The notes below the pieces were generated by a model. The model was not told the origin of the DNA and made no database searches. It was given only the letters and a program-made list of their open reading frames with translations. From a virus: a stretch of 60,113 bases of DNA. Shown one piece after another: positions 37,521-47,685 of this stretch. Within the stretch, counting starts at the first letter, position 1, and each line of letters starts with the position of its first letter. The DNA lies in IMG/VR virus record IMGVR_UViG_3300030105_001581, positions 1-60,113 of that record. One strand, given 5' to 3'. The translations under genes and the position numbers were made by a program.

Positions 37521-39803
37521 TTAACATTGAAATGAATTACAATTGTTTCCAGAAGAAACTTGATACATGAAATTTCCTGTAGGCGAAATGCTTGACGGTT
37601 GCTGTTGACCCACAATTCCACACAAAACTTGACCTCCGTTTGTGCTGAATTTTATAGTACTTCCTTGAGATAAAACTTGAGTGCTTTCTATGTTCCAAAA
37701 TGTATTGTCACATCCGGTTACCGAATAAACAAATGATGAAGCGTCTTGAGTAATTGCTCCGGTTATGGTCATTGTTACATTTTGATCAGAATTTATATCT
37801 GTTGGAGCGTAAGATATATTTATACCAGTGCCCGTAAATCCTTGAGTTACTAGAACCCTAGTATTAAAGGTCCCTGGATTAGTATCAAGGGGTGCTGTTC
37901 CGGATATGAAAGAGCTAATTATGTCTCCTGAAAGATTGTAATTAGTTCCCGCTACACCTCCTGTTAATCCAGTTGTATCTATAGCCGTTATGGTAGCCGT
38001 AACACTTTGAGGAGTAGAGCTACATGTCTGAGCTGCGCCTAGAGTAGATCCATTCCAATACCTAGAGGTTTTGATATTAGCGCTCGTAAAGGTATAGACT
38101 CCTGAAGAAGCAGCTTCCGATGTAGTACATCCTGCTTGACTTGCAAAAAGCTGTGTTGCTGTTAAAAAATTATTTGTATCTCCAAACACTACACCTTGCC
38201 CACCTGCTAAACAAACTGTAGTTCCTGAAGAATACTCTATTGAATAGCTAAAGCATGTTACTGGAGGATCACAAATATCACATCCGCTAGTTATATTAGT
38301 AGCATCTTGTGTTGTTGTTAATCCACTTCCGCCTGTAACCTTATAGCATGTTACGCCATTATTTATTCTTACAGATTGATTTGCATCTAAGGTTGTCCCT
38401 ACTGGAACTCTAACTACTGTCGCGCCGCCTCCTGAGCAAAGCTCAACATTATAGTAGTTGTATTGCGGTGTTAATGGAATGTCTGTATTACATGATCCCG
38501 TTCCAGAAGATCCTCCATTACTAGCAGCAACACTACCTGTAATAGCACATACCGCTTGAGTTATCCCTGGTGATAAATTTAAATAACTTTGTGATCCTCC
38601 AGCTCCTGCAGAACATGTAATATAGTAACCTGTTCCTGTAAACTGGTAAGTAGTACAAGAAGATACTGCTGGGCAAAAATCTTGAATAGTATTAGCGGTT
38701 GCTGTGGTGCTTGGCGAAACCAAATTCCAACATCCTGCTAATCCCGTTATTACAACTTTAGAATTTTGACCAAATCCGTTTCTTTTAGTAACTAAGTCAG
38801 TAGCTCCACTCGTAGTTTCTACAACATTAAAAGAAGGTGTAGGAACCACAGCAAGGATACATGGATTATCTCCAGTTCCTGCGCTATCACAAGCGCTATA
38901 AACAGTTCCGTCATACAGTCCTATATCATCCACTTCATCACTAGTACATAACGACAAGTTGTCTATGGTATAGCAAGTACCAGATACTTTTACGGATGAT
39001 GTTCCCTGTGTAATGCTGTCAAATACATTAGTAGGCGTTTTAATTATTACTTTAGAACCACCGCTGCAAGGAGTAGCATTCCAATAGCAAAACCTTTCAG
39101 GTGGAGGAGGGCAGCCTAAATTAACTGGATCTGAAGGAAATGATCCTTGTAAAGCTAAATTAACATTTAGATCTGTGTTGTAACGATTATTTGAACCAAT
39201 ATTAGGAATAGAACTACCTTCAGGATGAGCCGTATTAGCACTAGTATAAAACTGACCAGTTGTAGTATCTAAATACCTTCCGTTTATTGGAGGTTTGTCA
39301 GTAGCTGAATCTATAATATAAGTAAATACATATTCATTAGACGAAGGCACACTATTAGGACATGGATTTAATAAATAGTATTTCTCTATAGGAACAGTCT
39401 GAGTATTGCAAGATCCAGTTATAGTTGCGGTTACTGTATCCGTTGATCCATTATTAATTAACCAACAATTGGTGCTAAGGCTTGTTGTAATTTTTTGAGT
39501 AGGCTGATAGTCAGTTGTTATGGCTACAAATGCAATCGTACCAGTAACTACATCGGTAACCTTATAGCTAGTATTAGCAGGAATAGGAGCATCTTGAGAG
39601 GGAGGCGTACATGAGGGGCAAGTTACAGGATCTAAAAGTCTTCCACCGACACCACCGACACAGTCAACTTGCTCTCTTGCAGTCGCGCCACCCATTTGAT
39701 AAAAACCATTAGGAGCGCACGTAGTTAAAGCTTCGTCTAGAAAAACCTCATTTGCGTCTGCAAAATTTATAGTGTCAATATAGTATGTACCCGCTGCTGC
39801 CAT
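37521..39803 (-). CDS. Large Cys/Thr-rich tail adhesin, 760 aa
   Basis: Secreted-looking beta-repeat protein, Thr/Ser/Gly/Asn-rich with regularly spaced cysteines. Repeated units have the form C(Y/W)xI(x)n-C with C-x2-C pairs such as CPSCTPPS and CDICDPP. The phrases GRYLDTTTGQFYTSAN, GLYDGTVYSACD and FSYSIEYSSGTTVCL recur in tail adhesins of marine flavophages. No catalytic site seen. Next to the glycosyltransferase and the 1923-residue tail protein, it is likely a distal tail component. Many Thr/Ser could be glycosylation sites. Confidence 0.6.
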   Translation of the reverse strand: MAAAGTYYIDTINFADANEVFLDEALTTCAPNGFYQMGGATAREQVDCVGGVGGRLLDPVTCPSCTPPSQDAPIPANTSYKVTDVVTGTIAFVAITTDYQPTQKITTSLSTNCWLINNGSTDTVTATITGSCNTQTVPIEKYYLLNPCPNSVPSSNEYVFTYIIDSATDKPPINGRYLDTTTGQFYTSANTAHPEGSSIPNIGSNNRYNTDLNVNLALQGSFPSDPVNLGCPPPPERFCYWNATPCSGGSKVIIKTPTNVFDSITQGTSSVKVSGTCYTIDNLSLCTSDEVDDIGLYDGTVYSACDSAGTGDNPCILAVVPTPSFNVVETTSGATDLVTKRNGFGQNSKVVITGLAGCWNLVSPSTTATANTIQDFCPAVSSCTTYQFTGTGYYITCSAGAGGSQSYLNLSPGITQAVCAITGSVAASNGGSSGTGSCNTDIPLTPQYNYYNVELCSGGGATVVRVPVGTTLDANQSVRINNGVTCYKVTGGSGLTTTQDATNITSGCDICDPPVTCFSYSIEYSSGTTVCLAGGQGVVFGDTNNFLTATQLFASQAGCTTSEAASSGVYTFTSANIKTSRYWNGSTLGAAQTCSSTPQSVTATITAIDTTGLTGGVAGTNYNLSGDIISSFISGTAPLDTNPGTFNTRVLVTQGFTGTGINISYAPTDINSDQNVTMTITGAITQDASSFVYSVTGCDNTFWNIESTQVLSQGSTIKFSTNGGQVLCGIVGQQQPSSISPTGNFMYQVSSGNNCNSFQC

Positions 39804-39826
39804 TATGTAAAATTACTTTATTTTTT

Positions 39827-42800
39827 TTAACATTCCCTAAATGATACTACCCTTCCTGTATTATCTATCTGAAGCCAGCCTTGCAAAAATCCTTGAGCTG
39901 CCTCTTGTTCTCCAGCTGCTGGAGCTTTAAATGCAAAGTACTTGTTGTTTCCTCTGAAGGGAACACTAAAGGTTGGATTCTCAAAGAACAAAGTATCAGG
40001 ATTATAAACATTGCCTATACTTGTTACTGAAGTATATACAGGAACATAGCAAAAAGTTGTATTGTCGCACAAAGGAGCTATGTCTTTTCCTTGACTTGCC
40101 TTACCGCTAAACATCCATACAAGAGGGTCAGCGACTAGAGATGGACAATAAGTTGTGTCTTGACACCCTGAGGCTCTGCCTATAATTTCTCCACTAGCAC
40201 CATTACCCCAATTTATTTTTTCAATTGTAGCACACTTACGATCACTAGTATTATTGCTTGTTAAACCTATCTCATCATAATAAATTATATCTCCAAGACT
40301 GTATAAAGCTTGAGAATCATCGGCTGATAAAAATACTCTTGTAGCATTACCGCCGCACTGTATTGCTGCGTAGTAATTCTCTGCACATGACGCTCCTTTA
40401 GTTACCGTTAAAGTAGCTCCTGAACTATGATCGCTTAAAGTTGGAATACTTTGACTGCATACTGTTTTAGGCGAGGTACTTGTGCTTATATCATCTTGAG
40501 TCTCTACGCCATTGCAAGCCGTATATAAAAATGTGTTTACAGCAGGAGCTCCACATGCTGCTCCTGCTTGAGGAGTTCCGTTATTATTATCAAAAACTGG
40601 AAGTGTAGAAGAACATACCTCAGGCTCTTGCGCCGGAAGTATATCTGGAGCTAAGTCTCTTACACGACTAGGACCAAAATCGCCACATTGAGTAAATTCA
40701 ACATCAGTAGGTGAACCGCCGCTATCATTATTTCTTAAACTATAAGTTATACATTCAGATGGAGCAGTAAGAGTATAAGTATTACATCCTGCAGGAGTAG
40801 CTTCAGGAACTAAAGTCCCTCCATTATCTGCAACATTACATCCTACACAACAAACGTCATTTAAATCAATATTAGAATAACACAATTGAATTTCAGTACT
40901 ATCTCTATAGTCGTATATCAAGTACAGGTTATCATTATTCTTACCGCTAGGCATAGTAAACTCAGCAAAATACTCCTGAGTATTTAAAACATTTCTAACT
41001 GGAGTGGCTTTAGTAGATGCAGCCAATAAACTTCTAGTATCTGACTCTAAATTTCCGTAGAAAGTAGCACTTCTTAAAAACCTAAAGTTATTTTTACCTA
41101 ATTGAAAATCGTAGTTATCATTATCTTTAATAAGTTTATTACTTATAATCCTTACAATAGCATTTTGATTTGGAATTAGACTAGCTCCTTGAGGCCCAGT
41201 AAAACTTAATCTGTCAGATACCAAGGGGTTTAATGTTCCACTTTTAAACTCCATTTGATTAGACTGTCGATCAGATCTTCTAAATAAACCATCTTGCCAA
41301 AAATATTGATTGGTAATAGTCTTCGTTAAAGTAGGAGTACTCCTATCTGCATTACTAGTTATCCCTATTTGCCAAAGTGTAATTGTATCTGCCACAGGAC
41401 AGTTAACAGTTACCTCTATAGTGTCTGCAGTTATACTATTAGAAGATACTGTAATTGTCATATCCTCAGCATATACTGAGTTTTTAGGAACTTGAAGTAT
41501 ACCATTTATAGAGCTGGTAACACTTGTGCTAGTCCCATTATAAAGTGCAGTAATCGTATAGGTATTATTGTCTGTAGAATCTTCAGTAACAATATCGCTT
41601 CCTGAGGCTGAATTTGATCCAGTTTCTGTGATCATCTTGACTAGACCTCCGCCCACATTAGGAGTGTTATCTTGAGTTACAACATTGTCGTTTCCTCCAG
41701 AAGGAATAACATACTCTATGTCAACCGTACCTACTTCTTGAGTTACGTTAACACAGTAAGTGATTGATTCACCTACAGGTATAGTAATATTACGGCTCCC
41801 TCCACATAAGTCACAATTACCCACAAAAGGTAAGGTGATGCTATTAGCAGATAAAACATATTCGTTCATATAGGGGTCAAAACCACCTAACTTTTGAGCG
41901 TCAAAATTGTCATGAAATAAATCTCTAAACCATCCACGCATCCCTGTTTCAGATATAACAGCAAGAGATTCATTATTATAAGCACCCCCTTTTAATTGAA
42001 TAACAGCTCCTCTTTGCTCATCAGTAAAGAATTTGTCAGCTCCAAAAACTGCAAAGCTTTCAGGATTTCTGCTTATACCAAACTCTTCTAGTCTAGCTAT
42101 TTGCTGACCTAGTACTTCAGGAACAGATGTTAATGTTTGTTGGCCTGCGGGAGTTGATAATAACTCTTTAGATGCTAGTACATAAGAAATCTTATCTTCT
42201 TGAAGTGTGAGTATGTCTGTTTGTCTAGCGTATAACTTTTGTATTGATCCAAAAGAATCTTCAAGTGGTTTAAAGTTTAAAAGTCCTAAGTTAAACTCAT
42301 TAAGTCTGTTTATGTTAGACTCATCGTTATATACACCACTATAAGTTAAGTCTGCAAATCTATGTGCTTCTTGATATTCACGAGCCGAAGTTGTTGTCAC
42401 CCTGTTTCCTAAAGCTAAAGCTTCTCCTTTTATAGAGTCTCTTACGGTATAACTTTCAACACCATTTCCAAAAGTGTAACAATCAAAAAATTCTGTGTCT
42501 ATAACTGCTGGTTGCTCTGTATTTATATCTTGATTACTTTGAGTTCCTTCATGCTGTCCACTATCATCTATTTGCAAAGACAAATTATTTTCATACCATA
42601 CGTCAGATAAAGCATCAGATGGAATACTTTCAAAAACAACAAGACCTCCTCCATCAGCCCTTTGAACACTTATATTAATTTGTACACTTGAAGTAAACCT
42701 AGTGCTTTGAGGGCCAGTAGCTATAATCCATAATGAATTATTCCCGCCATTATTGGGATCGCTTCTCCAAAAATTGTAAAAATTAGTAACAGGACTAGTT

Positions 42801-45598
42801 GATATATATCCTCCAATTGCACCTTGAAAAACCGATATATTTTCAGGAGGAGACAACTCACCTGCTTGCCCAACTATTGGAGGTATTCCTGTTCCTCCAA
42901 GATAAACATTTTTAGTAGTGGATGAAGATTTTGTACCAATATCTGACTTGCTATCTCGTTCTATAAAATCGCCAATATTATCACCGTTAAACCAATCAAA
43001 AAAATTGGCATAATTTATTGATGCAACAAGAGTTTCAGAGTTTTTATAAATATTTTCTCTTCTTTCATCTTCTCCCAAAAAACCCCCTTCAGGACCGTTT
43101 CTATTTTGACGAATAAAAATATTAATTATGCTGTTTACAGGCACAGTGTAGTCTACGTATGAATTTGCTAGACTTGCTGTTGTGTCTGGGTTTTCAATAT
43201 TAACTAAAAAAGAACCTACTGGAAATACAACTTGATTTGTTCTAGCTACAGATCTTGTTTCAGGTCTAGCCACAAGGCTACCGCCAATTTCTCCGCTTAC
43301 CACTAAGTTAATACCGTTAGGTATAATTTCCATGTATGGTCCCGCCGGAATATCTAGATAATATCCATTGGGGATGGGGTCTGCTATTGGAGGACCATTA
43401 GGTGCTGGAACTAAAATAAAGTCTTTAGATTTAACCGACTTGCTAATAACAACTACTTCATTACATGTGTTAAGAGCTCCACGCGCATCGGTTTTTACTA
43501 TAAGTCTCTGTCCTGATTCTATCTTAGCTGCGCTTTCTCCTTCTAATAAAAAGAAATAACTATTACTCCTAGGATCTTTATAATACACTTCACTATAAAT
43601 AGTTTCATAGGTAGACTCATTTGGTTTAATAACAAACTTGTAGAATCTAGCCCAAACAGGAGCTCTTTGTGTCCAAGGGATAGTTACTTGTATTTCATTT
43701 TGAGTAATTGAATCACCACAAGATGTTTGAATTGTATTATTAGGACTCACTAAAGCTGTAGATGATCTTAAAAATTCATCCATATAAACTATTCCTATTT
43801 CATAGCCTCTGTTGCTATGAAGACTAGTAGGAGTTATTGTGCTTCCTAATGATACAGTAGAAGAAATAATTTTATAATATTCATAAAAACCTCCTGATGG
43901 AGCAGCCGGATCAACAACAAATCTGACAGCAGGTATTTGAAGCTCTAAGGAAGTTGCTCCAGGAGCATTACCAACAATTGCTATTGGATCTCCTGCCGTA
44001 ATTATACCGCTTGAAAATTTTGTTACTGTTCCCGTTGAAGTTGTTAGTGTTATTGGAACCGAACAATTAAACTGGTCTGTTAACGTATACCCATCACATG
44101 ACGTGGCTCCAGATGCCGCGTAAACAGGTTTAATATTTGCAGTTGTACCTATTGCATTTTTAAATTCAGTTGAATCAACTAACTCATATATAGAATCATA
44201 ATTTCTAGGTAAAACAAAAGTAAATTGAAGATTTGTATTTTCAGTTTTTTGAGTTGGTTGTCCTGCGGTAGGGTCAAATATATAATGTTCGTAAGTAAAA
44301 TTAAAATTTAAAGAAGCCGATGTAATTAAATCTGTAAAAGGATTTATTTGAGATAAGTTTATATTAACTCTAGCTCCAGGCACTAATTGAATACTGCCAA
44401 AAGTATAAGCTCCAGAATTTAAAGTACTTTTTAAACTTGTATTTTTTAATTCACCAGTAATTAAATCAGCTGAATACTGTAATTGTATAGGATCATTGAA
44501 TACATCTTTTAAATCATAACCTTCAATATAGTTACCATAAACCAACCTATTACTCATAATGGTTTGAGCTTGAGCAAGTAACGGAACATTGTCAAAAAGC
44601 CTAAGAAGCTCTATCGATGGAATAACTGTAAATATTTTACTATTGTTAAATTCAAAAGAATACAATTGATTATCCGCATAACCTAAACGATCTTTATTTA
44701 ACTTGTCAATAACCTTAATTGTGCTATCAGTATTTTCTTTATATAAAATTTGTATTGATTTTACTAAAGGACCTCCAGAATTAAAATTTACGTCAACACC
44801 TATAATAGTGTTAACCATCCCTTCGTTTAAATTTGAAGCAAAATCATATCCATAAAAACCTGGAGAAAAAGCTGGAGGTGACCATTGCGAAGTAGCGGAA
44901 TACTCATCATTTGTATACTGATATCTATAAGCAAAACAAATAAATCTTGTTTTTAAAAAATCATCTGACTCACCAAACGGAGAAATTCTTAATGTAAAAG
45001 TAGGAGCAGAAGTAGGCGGCTTTTTAATAACCATCAACTCTTCAGCTGTTATACCATCAGTATTATAAAAAGGATTAGGATAGTTTTGTAATATATTAAT
45101 AACCCTTGGAGGGTTAAAGTTATCCGTAAAAAACAACAAGTCATCTACCAAGTCAACAGCTGTAATTAAATGTGTTGGATTAAAGTTTAGCGTTGTACTT
45201 CCACCAGATCCATCATCAATGCTAATAACATGATAAGTTAAATTTCCTGTAGTAGGATTAAAAGAAACAATCAAATCTATCTTCCCTGTGTTTCCGATAG
45301 TAAATGCTGGATCATGAACAAACCAGTATATACGGTTATTCTGTCCATCTTCATACGCACCCAAACACCTAGCTTGATCACTTAATAATTCTGCTCCTGA
45401 TATTGATCCTGTCTCTTCGTACTGAAGCGAGGTTAACTTGGTATTACCTTTAGAATTTTCTACTGAACCAATTTCAGATCCTTCAGTTGATCCTAGTCTT
45501 ACATTTAATGCATCCTCATATTCACCATTCGGTATAAGCCTTTCGTCAAGAGACTTATTCATTCTCCCTGCGATAAAATTTCTTTGAATATTTGCCAT
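39827..45598 (-). CDS. Giant tail protein (stabilisation/nozzle-like), 1923 aa
   Basis: The N-terminus ANIQRNFIAGRMNKSLDERL, followed by IPNGEYEDALNVRLGSTEG and VENSKGNTKL, is a conserved entry of tail-nozzle or stabilisation proteins in marine and crAss-like podophages (T7 gp12-type beta-propeller). Residues about 95-400 contain many Tyr/Trp/Asn loop repeats. From about residue 1320 there are Cys-rich beta units (DLCGGSRNITIPVGESITYC and later CCVGCNVADNGG). Head of the tail genes, 1 base from the ring protein. Probably the central tail tube end-piece, with the C-terminal part fibre-like. Role by similarity and position. Confidence 0.6.
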   Translation of the reverse strand: MANIQRNFIAGRMNKSLDERLIPNGEYEDALNVRLGSTEGSEIGSVENSKGNTKLTSLQYEETGSISGAELLSDQARCLGAYEDGQNNRIYWFVHDPAFTIGNTGKIDLIVSFNPTTGNLTYHVISIDDGSGGSTTLNFNPTHLITAVDLVDDLLFFTDNFNPPRVINILQNYPNPFYNTDGITAEELMVIKKPPTSAPTFTLRISPFGESDDFLKTRFICFAYRYQYTNDEYSATSQWSPPAFSPGFYGYDFASNLNEGMVNTIIGVDVNFNSGGPLVKSIQILYKENTDSTIKVIDKLNKDRLGYADNQLYSFEFNNSKIFTVIPSIELLRLFDNVPLLAQAQTIMSNRLVYGNYIEGYDLKDVFNDPIQLQYSADLITGELKNTSLKSTLNSGAYTFGSIQLVPGARVNINLSQINPFTDLITSASLNFNFTYEHYIFDPTAGQPTQKTENTNLQFTFVLPRNYDSIYELVDSTEFKNAIGTTANIKPVYAASGATSCDGYTLTDQFNCSVPITLTTSTGTVTKFSSGIITAGDPIAIVGNAPGATSLELQIPAVRFVVDPAAPSGGFYEYYKIISSTVSLGSTITPTSLHSNRGYEIGIVYMDEFLRSSTALVSPNNTIQTSCGDSITQNEIQVTIPWTQRAPVWARFYKFVIKPNESTYETIYSEVYYKDPRSNSYFFLLEGESAAKIESGQRLIVKTDARGALNTCNEVVVISKSVKSKDFILVPAPNGPPIADPIPNGYYLDIPAGPYMEIIPNGINLVVSGEIGGSLVARPETRSVARTNQVVFPVGSFLVNIENPDTTASLANSYVDYTVPVNSIINIFIRQNRNGPEGGFLGEDERRENIYKNSETLVASINYANFFDWFNGDNIGDFIERDSKSDIGTKSSSTTKNVYLGGTGIPPIVGQAGELSPPENISVFQGAIGGYISTSPVTNFYNFWRSDPNNGGNNSLWIIATGPQSTRFTSSVQINISVQRADGGGLVVFESIPSDALSDVWYENNLSLQIDDSGQHEGTQSNQDINTEQPAVIDTEFFDCYTFGNGVESYTVRDSIKGEALALGNRVTTTSAREYQEAHRFADLTYSGVYNDESNINRLNEFNLGLLNFKPLEDSFGSIQKLYARQTDILTLQEDKISYVLASKELLSTPAGQQTLTSVPEVLGQQIARLEEFGISRNPESFAVFGADKFFTDEQRGAVIQLKGGAYNNESLAVISETGMRGWFRDLFHDNFDAQKLGGFDPYMNEYVLSANSITLPFVGNCDLCGGSRNITIPVGESITYCVNVTQEVGTVDIEYVIPSGGNDNVVTQDNTPNVGGGLVKMITETGSNSASGSDIVTEDSTDNNTYTITALYNGTSTSVTSSINGILQVPKNSVYAEDMTITVSSNSITADTIEVTVNCPVADTITLWQIGITSNADRSTPTLTKTITNQYFWQDGLFRRSDRQSNQMEFKSGTLNPLVSDRLSFTGPQGASLIPNQNAIVRIISNKLIKDNDNYDFQLGKNNFRFLRSATFYGNLESDTRSLLAASTKATPVRNVLNTQEYFAEFTMPSGKNNDNLYLIYDYRDSTEIQLCYSNIDLNDVCCVGCNVADNGGTLVPEATPAGCNTYTLTAPSECITYSLRNNDSGGSPTDVEFTQCGDFGPSRVRDLAPDILPAQEPEVCSSTLPVFDNNNGTPQAGAACGAPAVNTFLYTACNGVETQDDISTSTSPKTVCSQSIPTLSDHSSGATLTVTKGASCAENYYAAIQCGGNATRVFLSADDSQALYSLGDIIYYDEIGLTSNNTSDRKCATIEKINWGNGASGEIIGRASGCQDTTYCPSLVADPLVWMFSGKASQGKDIAPLCDNTTFCYVPVYTSVTSIGNVYNPDTLFFENPTFSVPFRGNNKYFAFKAPAAGEQEAAQGFLQGWLQIDNTGRVVSFREC

Positions 45599-45599
45599 T

Positions 45600-46520
45600 C
45601 TATTTAAGCCACTTGTTTTGTCCTCTCATGCTCATTAAAAGTCTTCCAGGATGAATATCACTTATTCTAATCTTTGCATTTCTTAATAAAGAACTTTTAT
45701 CTTTTCTAGCTCTGTTTATTATATACTCTTGTACTCCAAATTTATTATTTAATATTTCATATTTTACATATGCATAGAGATATTCTTCAAATAATTTATT
45801 TACACTTACCAATGAATCATTACCATTTTCCATACCATCGCATATGTACTCTAATACACACTGCTCATTAGCCATTGTAGAGTCAAAATTAATAACACCT
45901 GCCTTCTTATCTATTCTAAAGGTAGGATTAGCATTAGCGGTTTCAGTATTTAGACCATATCTAGCTCCAATATTATAATCTCTCCATGTGTCGGGATTAT
46001 CTGGTGAGACATTTGACCCATCATTAGAATTGTTTTGATTTAGGTATATGCTTTGTTGTGATCCATTAACTCTTTCAGTATCTAATGTTGATGCTGCAGT
46101 CTGAATTGTTCCGTCTGCATTAAAGCTTAGAGTACCCGTTGCGCTCTGCAAATACGATGCAGCTGAGTTTACTTGTATGTTCTCAGTAAGTGGTCTTAAA
46201 AAGCCGTTCTTGTACAAAGAGATCCTAACCCAGTTTACGTAATCAGAGGGTAGAGTAAAGGTAAGAGTATCAAATACCTTTAACTCTAACGCTTTTATTT
46301 CTTTAAAGGCATCATAGTTAAGTTCCTGTATACCACGTTTAGTGTGAAATAAAATCTTATACCTTTCCTCGTTGTTTACTAATGAGTGATTTCCATCATA
46401 CATTAATAGAAAATTATTAACTATATCAGTTAATGGAACATACTGAAAAGAACCCCAATTAGCATTAGAGGGAGTTACTCCAGCATTGTCGTAATATTGA
46501 TATTCAGATAAGTATGCCAT
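45600..46520 (-). CDS. Head-tail connector/ring protein, 306 aa
   Basis: Starts MAYLSEYQYYDNAGVTPSNA and contains YVPLTDIVNNFLLMYDGNHS, FHTKRGIQELNYDAFKEIKA and LPSDYVNWVRISLYKNGFLR. These words are a well-conserved block in marine podophages and in crAss-like phages, where the protein is a tail/ring component under the portal. Its ATG shares a base with the stop of the next gene (TAATG). Assignment to the connector region is confident; the exact ring is not. Confidence 0.7.
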   Translation of the reverse strand: MAYLSEYQYYDNAGVTPSNANWGSFQYVPLTDIVNNFLLMYDGNHSLVNNEERYKILFHTKRGIQELNYDAFKEIKALELKVFDTLTFTLPSDYVNWVRISLYKNGFLRPLTENIQVNSAASYLQSATGTLSFNADGTIQTAASTLDTERVNGSQQSIYLNQNNSNDGSNVSPDNPDTWRDYNIGARYGLNTETANANPTFRIDKKAGVINFDSTMANEQCVLEYICDGMENGNDSLVSVNKLFEEYLYAYVKYEILNNKFGVQEYIINRARKDKSSLLRNAKIRISDIHPGRLLMSMRGQNKWLK

Positions 46521-47251
46521 TAGTTTTCTTTTTGTTCTTCCATTTGTTCTTGCTCTGCCCCAAACTGTGCCTCTTGTATATCTCTAATTGACATACCAGC
46601 ATACTGTAGTATTTTAAATACAAGTGATGTTTCATCATCAGGAGATAATTCAAAATCTTGAAAATCTGCATTACTCTGATTAAACGCAGGGTCTCCATTA
46701 GCTACATTTAAATAAGTCCAGTTTGGTTCTTTTGGGTAACGTATGTATTGAGCTTGTACATCTGTAGCTCCATTAAACTGAGCAGGAAATATTGTTATAA
46801 AAGAACTCTGTAAGCTATAAGCAGGATACTCTAAAGTAGGTGATGTTAAGTTAGAAAGATTTAACATAGTAATTTTACTATTAGAAACTTTTTCTGCTTC
46901 TCCTTGATAAATACCTCCGCTAGAACACAAAACTTTATTTATTAAATAATAGTCGTCACTTGTAGTGGTTTGAGAAGGTAAAAAATATTGATTTAATAAA
47001 TTTTGAGTTAGCGTTTTTGTTTCTGAAAACATATCGATAACCTCTTCGTAGCCTTTAGTAATATTGGCATACCCCGTGCCCGAAAGGCGAGCATTTTCTT
47101 TGTTTATTAATTGATTGTATTGATAGAAATAATCATCGAATATATCTAGCTGCGCTTGTTTAGCAAACAAATTAAAATCTTGCGGTGAAATATACCCGTA
47201 ATTATTTTTATTAAGGATTGCCAAAACTGTATTTCGTACAGAATTTATCAT
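46520..47251 (-). CDS. Connector/tail-tube-associated protein, 243 aa
   Basis: Start chosen at ATG 47251 (MINSVRNTVLAILNKNNYGY). A longer frame is open to 47350, but it would cross a terminator (47278-47310) and a promoter (47267-47295), so the internal ATG is right. Body is helical with QDFNLFAKQAQLDIFDDYFY and LVFKILQYAGMSIRDIQEAQ, common in head-tail connector proteins of marine podophages. The C-terminus is Glu/Gln-rich (EQEQMEEQKEN). Neighbour of the ring protein and portal module. Confidence 0.65.
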   Translation of the reverse strand: MINSVRNTVLAILNKNNYGYISPQDFNLFAKQAQLDIFDDYFYQYNQLINKENARLSGTGYANITKGYEEVIDMFSETKTLTQNLLNQYFLPSQTTTSDDYYLINKVLCSSGGIYQGEAEKVSNSKITMLNLSNLTSPTLEYPAYSLQSSFITIFPAQFNGATDVQAQYIRYPKEPNWTYLNVANGDPAFNQSNADFQDFELSPDDETSLVFKILQYAGMSIRDIQEAQFGAEQEQMEEQKEN

Positions 47252-47266
47252 TGTTATTCTTTTACA

Positions 47267-47295
47267 CAAAGATAAGCAAAAAAAAAAGAGGTCAA
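47267..47295 (-). promoter_or_regulatory. Promoter TTG-N18-TATCTTTG
   Basis: On the minus strand TTG (47295-47293) is followed after 18 bases by a perfect TATCTTTG (47274-47267), 15 bases before the ATG at 47251. The TTG is the end of the terminator stem described next, and the spacer contains its T-run, so terminator and promoter overlap. Confidence 0.7.
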
Positions 47296-47310
47296 TTTTT
47301 GTTGACCTCT
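47278..47310 (-). terminator. Rho-independent terminator overlapping a promoter
   Basis: Perfect 9-bp stem AGAGGTCAA/TTGACCTCT with a 6-base loop, followed on the minus strand by ten T. It ends the transcript of the 92-residue gene at 47337-47615. Its 3' arm supplies the -33 TTG of the next promoter. Confidence 0.85.
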
Positions 47311-47336
47311 CCTTAAATAAAGTGTTGTTAGTATAA

Positions 47337-47615
47337 TTATGCGTTAACAATACTTGTAACTGCTTTTGGAAGCGCTACATTATAATAGGGATTCGTCCAA
47401 GAGGTAGTTAAAGAATTTTCAACTGCATTTTTAATAGCATCATAAACATCATGCGCAACCTGAGCTGCAGTAGTTATTGTAGTTGTAGTTCCATCAACAT
47501 AATCGACAGTCACAGTAGTTGCTGTCGCAGTAGCTGTTCCAATGTTTTTAATACCATTTACACTGATCAATTGGCCTGTAATTGGCGCGTTTGATACATA
47601 AAGAAATTTAGTCAT
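47337..47615 (-). CDS. Small Thr/Val-rich virion protein, 92 aa
   Basis: Starts MTKFLYVSNAPITGQLISVN; beta-rich with TATATATTVTVDYVDGTTTT and an amphipathic helix AAQVAHDVYDAIKNAVENSL. Small proteins of this composition occur near the capsid genes of marine phages and may be decoration proteins. It forms its own transcription unit, with promoter TATATTTG plus the TGAGAATATTCTCA palindrome upstream and a strong terminator downstream, so it is probably made in a distinct, possibly high, amount. Confidence 0.55.
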   Translation of the reverse strand: MTKFLYVSNAPITGQLISVNGIKNIGTATATATTVTVDYVDGTTTTITTAAQVAHDVYDAIKNAVENSLTTSWTNPYYNVALPKAVTSIVNA

Positions 47616-47638
47616 CTTTCAAAAAATTTATGTTTTAT

Positions 47639-47664
47639 ATGAGAATATTCTCATCACAAATATA
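47639..47664 (-). promoter_or_regulatory. Late promoter box with operator palindrome, copy 3
   Basis: On the minus strand TATATTTG (47664-47657) is a perfect -7 box. Two bases downstream lies ATGAGAATATTCTCAT (47654-47639), a 16-bp perfect palindrome containing the 14-bp one found twice in the early region. A protein bound here would cover the expected transcription start, so repression is the simplest model. Confidence 0.65.
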
Positions 47665-47685
47665 CTAAAATTAAAAACACACTAT

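Noticed and set aside
47252-47350. Upstream extension of the connector gene to 47350
   Set aside because: The extra 33 codons cross a strong terminator and a promoter; the ATG at 47251 is the sensible start.
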